A stretch of 64,000 nt of DNA, from assembly GCA_035507035.1 (NCBI GenBank), contig DATJOJ010000048.1, forward strand, positions 248,001 to 312,000, in the 5' to 3' direction. Shown here piece after piece: positions 61,368 through 64,000 of the stretch (positions within the stretch are counted from its first letter, which is position 1; each line of letters begins with the position of its first letter). The position numbers and the translations under genes were made by a program. The stretch is from DATJOJ01 sp035507035. GTDB lineage: Bacteria > Acidobacteriota > Terriglobia > Terriglobales > Acidobacteriaceae. The notes under the pieces are model-generated. The model saw only the letters and a program-made list of their open reading frames with translations. It had not been told where the DNA came from and made no database searches.

Positions 61368-62171
61368 TCAGTTCTCTCTCCAACGCGGAAACGGATTTCG
61401 CGCCGAAACTCGAAACGCCGTAATCAAATCCCGCACTACTCCCCGCCGATCAAGCAACAGTCGCGCCAGACGCTCTAACGCCCCCCAATCGCTTCCATAC
61501 CATTCCGGCGGAATCTCCCCAGCCGTCGCCCAGACTACGTCTTCCCTTATGTTTTCAATTCGGGCAAGCCACGGCTCAAACGACTCCCATCCGCCAATGC
61601 CGGCATAGACCTCGTTCCGCGCGTACACGCCCCGCATCGGCGAATCCGGAAATGTCCACTCGCCCGCGTTGAAACAATATCCCTGATCGATGAAAGAAAC
61701 CGTATATTTCCGTTCGCGCATCTTGCGCCAAAAAGTCGCTTGCCGGCCATTGGCGTTACCGGTCCACTTATCGACCACTAACATGCCGGCGAAAGCCTCC
61801 AGGTTTCGTACCCGATCTAACATCTCCACTGGAAGGTAGTCGAACACTTGGCCCTCAAGCGGACTGACTACGTAACGGGATCCAAATTGCAATCCCGGCT
61901 GACACGGAATGCTTTGTCCTGCAAGTTGGATATTTAGTTCCGAAGTGTGCTCGATCAGCCATTCGCCGACTTCAACCACTTCGGTTGCCGGCACAGGCAG
62001 CCCCGCATTTTCCGCAAGGCGCGTCGCCAGGAATTCATTCGCCAGTACGCGAAGGTGCTGCGGGTTATTCATAAACTTTACGACATAGAAGTTTTCGTCG
62101 GAGCAGCGCATCAAGTGCCCCTGGGCTCCGCCCCGCATCCTCCTTATGTGTTGGACCGCTTGCACCGGCAA
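61368..62171 (-). CDS. HipA-like kinase-domain protein
   Basis: HipA kinases phosphorylate targets such as glutamyl-tRNA synthetase and act as toxins when paired with an antitoxin. The 267-residue product is short and lacks the N-subdomain of HipA. It has a nucleotide-loop-like GGAQGHLMR, Lys32 in VVKF, catalytic Asp134 and Asn139 in VVDKWTGNANGRQ, and metal-binding Asp162 in FIDQG, with spacing close to D309/N314/D332 of E. coli HipA. The start may be TTG 62171 or the GTG two codons later. No HipB-like regulator is adjacent; DUF3037 is its only partner. Confidence 0.82.
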   Translation of the reverse strand: MPVQAVQHIRRMRGGAQGHLMRCSDENFYVVKFMNNPQHLRVLANEFLATRLAENAGLPVPATEVVEVGEWLIEHTSELNIQLAGQSIPCQPGLQFGSRYVVSPLEGQVFDYLPVEMLDRVRNLEAFAGMLVVDKWTGNANGRQATFWRKMRERKYTVSFIDQGYCFNAGEWTFPDSPMRGVYARNEVYAGIGGWESFEPWLARIENIREDVVWATAGEIPPEWYGSDWGALERLARLLLDRRGVVRDLITAFRVSARNPFPRWREN

Positions 62172-62311
62172 ACGCGCTCGATCTCCTCACTCTTATTGGC
62201 CCCAACCCAGAACTGAGAACCAAGGTCCGGAGTCTTCCCGCCCAATATGTTACGAATAATTTCTTTGCCCTGAATGTGACCGATGAACATCCCATTTTGC
62301 GTGGAAAACAT
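62144..62311 (-). CDS. Small protein coupled to terminase gene
   Basis: A 55-residue frame opens at ATG 62311 inside the terminase stop (TGATG). It reads FSTQNGMFIGHIQGKEIIRN, then LGSQFWVGANKSEEIERVCR and ends CKRSNT, with two Cys. It overlaps the start of the HipA-like gene by 28 bases. The composition is protein-like and the position is typical of coupled genes. I recognise no family; it could be a spurious frame, but it fills the only gap between the two genes. Confidence 0.5.
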   Translation of the reverse strand: MFSTQNGMFIGHIQGKEIIRNILGGKTPDLGSQFWVGANKSEEIERVCRCKRSNT

Positions 62312-63834
62312 CAGCCCAGGCGGCCTTTCGGCCACGGCTTTCCCGCCATTTCCTTCCGCACCGCCTGGGCAATTGCCATCGCCATCACACAATCGTCATG
62401 TGCACCCGCGGAGGCGCCCGAACCGCCGTCGAAGTGGCGTACAAACGTCCGGCACTCTTGTAGCAGTCTTGCGCTACGAAATAACGTCGGAGCGACCGCC
62501 AGCATGGCTGCAAAATTTTCAATCATCGGCGGTCGGCTCACTGCCGACGTCACCCATCCCGCTTGGCCCGCCTGGCAATACACATTGCCGTACGCCGCCG
62601 TGTGCAAATATGCGAGCACTCCATGTCCGTGATTGTTGCGCTCGACCACTAGCAGGGCCTGGTTGTACATGCGCCCCAACTCGACCAGTTGATTCGCCAA
62701 TTCTCGCGGCGAGAAATGTCCATGCAACTCCGCACACTGCAACCCGCTCACGCGCTCGATTACGCTCGCACTCGCGTAATCCCCTTCCGAGCCGCCCCCA
62801 GCTGGGTCAACTCCGATGATGTATTCCTTCCCAGGCTGAGGAGGCAGCCAGATTCTCAGTCGCTGATTGTCGCGGCTTTCAATCGGATCGGCCGTTGCCT
62901 GCAGTGCCAAGTCGATCGCCGCCAGGTCAAACACGCATTCTCCTGAAGCCAGAAAACAAGAGACCGGATCCTCCGCATATTCTTGGATTGCCAGCCCATG
63001 CAATTGCGCGCAATTGCCGCGCCGCCAGGCAATCTGTTCCGCGTCCAGCCCAGCCCGATCCATCAAGTGAAGCTCTTCGGGTGTAAACCGTTGGCCACCG
63101 GCACCGCCATCAATCCGATATTGATCTTCGTACCACCAGGGAAAGAAGTGCCGCGTGTAGCCAGCTTCCTCGGCGCGTTGCCATTCTTCGTAGAAGACTC
63201 CACCCGCGCCATTAGGCGTTGATTCCAGAGCGATTTCTCCATCCTTCGGCACCGCGGCGCGCAGCGATGCCAGTGTTTCTTGCGCGTGGCCCGGCCAACG
63301 CGCAACTTCAGAACAATGCAAGTTGTGGATGCTCAGCCCACGGCCGGCATTGGCGTCTGCTGCTGTCGCCACACGGTATTCGCTGTCCAGTCGTGAAAAC
63401 ACGATTTGACGAACATTCGCATGCGACAGCAGCAACGCCCCGCGCCGCAGCCAATCGGGCAGGTTCTCCCAAAAGCGGTGCACGATTTTAAAAATCTGTT
63501 CCGCCGATTCCTGATCGTGCGCCACCTGCACCGTGACCGTCCCCGGCTGTGTGCTTGTCTGTACGAAAAATCTTGCCGCGACGTAAGTCGTGATTCCTAG
63601 CTGGCGAGCCTTAAGCACGATGTTGCGCTTGCCGCAGTTCTGTGAATATTCCCGTTGTGCTCGATTCGGCTGGAACGCGATCAGCCCTCGTGTCTTGCTT
63701 CGAATACGCAGAACTTCTTGAATCAGCCAGTCACGAATCGGAAACGTAAGTTCGTGACTGCCCAGCTTTCGTGGAATGTCCAGATGCTTCCCCAATTCCA
63801 GGAGCAGCCGCAGATCATCATTCCCTTCCGCCAT
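62311..63834 (-). CDS. Phage terminase large subunit
   Basis: This ATPase-nuclease packages phage DNA. The product has 507 residues from ATG 63834. Motifs: VLKARQLGITTYVAA (Walker A type), NLHCSEVARWPG (Walker B type), ALESTPNG (coupling), nuclease acidic residues in IIGVDPAGGGSEGDY, LVVERNNHGHG and GAHDDCVMAMAIA. The frame continues to 63912, but that part overlaps the upstream frame, whose stop lies 4 bases before this ATG, so the shorter form is preferred. ATG 63885 is the alternative. Confidence 0.9.
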   Translation of the reverse strand: MAEGNDDLRLLLELGKHLDIPRKLGSHELTFPIRDWLIQEVLRIRSKTRGLIAFQPNRAQREYSQNCGKRNIVLKARQLGITTYVAARFFVQTSTQPGTVTVQVAHDQESAEQIFKIVHRFWENLPDWLRRGALLLSHANVRQIVFSRLDSEYRVATAADANAGRGLSIHNLHCSEVARWPGHAQETLASLRAAVPKDGEIALESTPNGAGGVFYEEWQRAEEAGYTRHFFPWWYEDQYRIDGGAGGQRFTPEELHLMDRAGLDAEQIAWRRGNCAQLHGLAIQEYAEDPVSCFLASGECVFDLAAIDLALQATADPIESRDNQRLRIWLPPQPGKEYIIGVDPAGGGSEGDYASASVIERVSGLQCAELHGHFSPRELANQLVELGRMYNQALLVVERNNHGHGVLAYLHTAAYGNVYCQAGQAGWVTSAVSRPPMIENFAAMLAVAPTLFRSARLLQECRTFVRHFDGGSGASAGAHDDCVMAMAIAQAVRKEMAGKPWPKGRLG

Positions 63835-63838
63835 GCGC

Positions 63839-64000
63839 TCACGGCGCTCCGGCCACTTGCCCGAGCGACTCCGGAACGAATGCATAGGCTCCCATTTCCC
63901 AGTTCGATCCAAACTGCGTCTGATCGATTCCCATCAGGTCGTATTTATACTCATCTGCGAGCGCCGCGCCCTGATTCACTGTGGGAGAAATCGATGTCGG
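63839..64000 (-). CDS. C-terminal end of an upstream phage gene (possible small terminase), cut by window edge
   Basis: On the reverse strand an open frame runs from base 64000 to a TGA at 63839-63841 and reads ALADEYKYDLMGIDQTQFGS, then NWEMGAYAFVPESLGQVAGA. It ends 4 bases before the terminase ATG, where a small terminase subunit often sits. The upstream part is outside the window, so identity is unknown; the composition looks like real protein. Confidence 0.45.
   Translation of the reverse strand, partial: PTSISPTVNQGAALADEYKYDLMGIDQTQFGSNWEMGAYAFVPESLGQVAGAP

Overview
The window looks like chromosomal DNA of a motile Gram-negative soil bacterium, most probably an Acidobacteriota (Terriglobia-type) genome. 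The reasons are a giant Oar-like TonB-dependent receptor with an N-terminal carboxypeptidase-regulatory domain, a TMTC-like TPR/GT-C membrane protein, a secreted PQQ-type propeller protein, moderate-high GC and very tight gene packing. No 16S rRNA or other decisive marker is present, so the assignment is an inference.

Layout. (1) 1-8289: flagellar genes. flgK (5' truncated by the window edge) and flgL run forward; fliC, fliD, fliS and a small flagellar-cluster protein run in reverse; flbD-motA-motB run forward. (2) 8400-20005: an uncharacterised cytoplasmic protein, an uncharacterised outer-membrane protein, then a chemotaxis operon mcp-mcp-cheW-cheA-cheR-HDOD-cheB and a convergent receiver protein. 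Five promoter-like sites matching TAAAG(N)3-N11-GNCGATG(N) lie before fliC, flbD, the two uncharacterised genes and the first mcp, which suggests one sigma-28 (FliA) regulon. (3) 20296-27019: housekeeping genes (cca, gatC, gatA, cysS) mixed with an FmdE-like zinc-ribbon protein, a lipoprotein and a secreted protein. (4) 27324-34477: a six-gene reverse operon that looks like a synthase-dependent exopolysaccharide system: UDP-GlcNAc 2-epimerase, processive GT2, membrane-anchored bactofilin-like beta-helix protein, NodB-like deacetylase, YaiO-like outer-membrane barrel and a polytopic membrane protein.

(5) 34692-43956: a DUF5367-TetR pair with a textbook operator and an apparently leaderless promoter, a secreted DinB-like protein, the Oar-like receptor, the TMTC-like protein and the PQQ-type propeller. 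(6) 44012-51211: tRNA-Arg(TCT), a small superinfection-immunity-like membrane protein, then the pyruvate (2-oxoacid) dehydrogenase set lpd-lipB-pdhA-pdhB-cytochrome c-pdhC. (7) 51215-64000: a reverse-strand block of phage morphogenesis genes (possible small terminase end, terminase large subunit, portal, protease, scaffold-like, major capsid, connectors, tail tube-like, tail tip). It contains a HipA-like kinase/DUF3037 pair between terminase and portal. It has no recognisable tape measure, integrase or lysogeny gene in the window and starts 3 bases after pdhC. The block runs off the right edge.

The best candidates for something new are the HipA-like/DUF3037 module embedded in a compact tape-measure-less phage-like cluster, the six-gene exopolysaccharide operon, and the two unknown genes apparently tied to the flagellar regulon.
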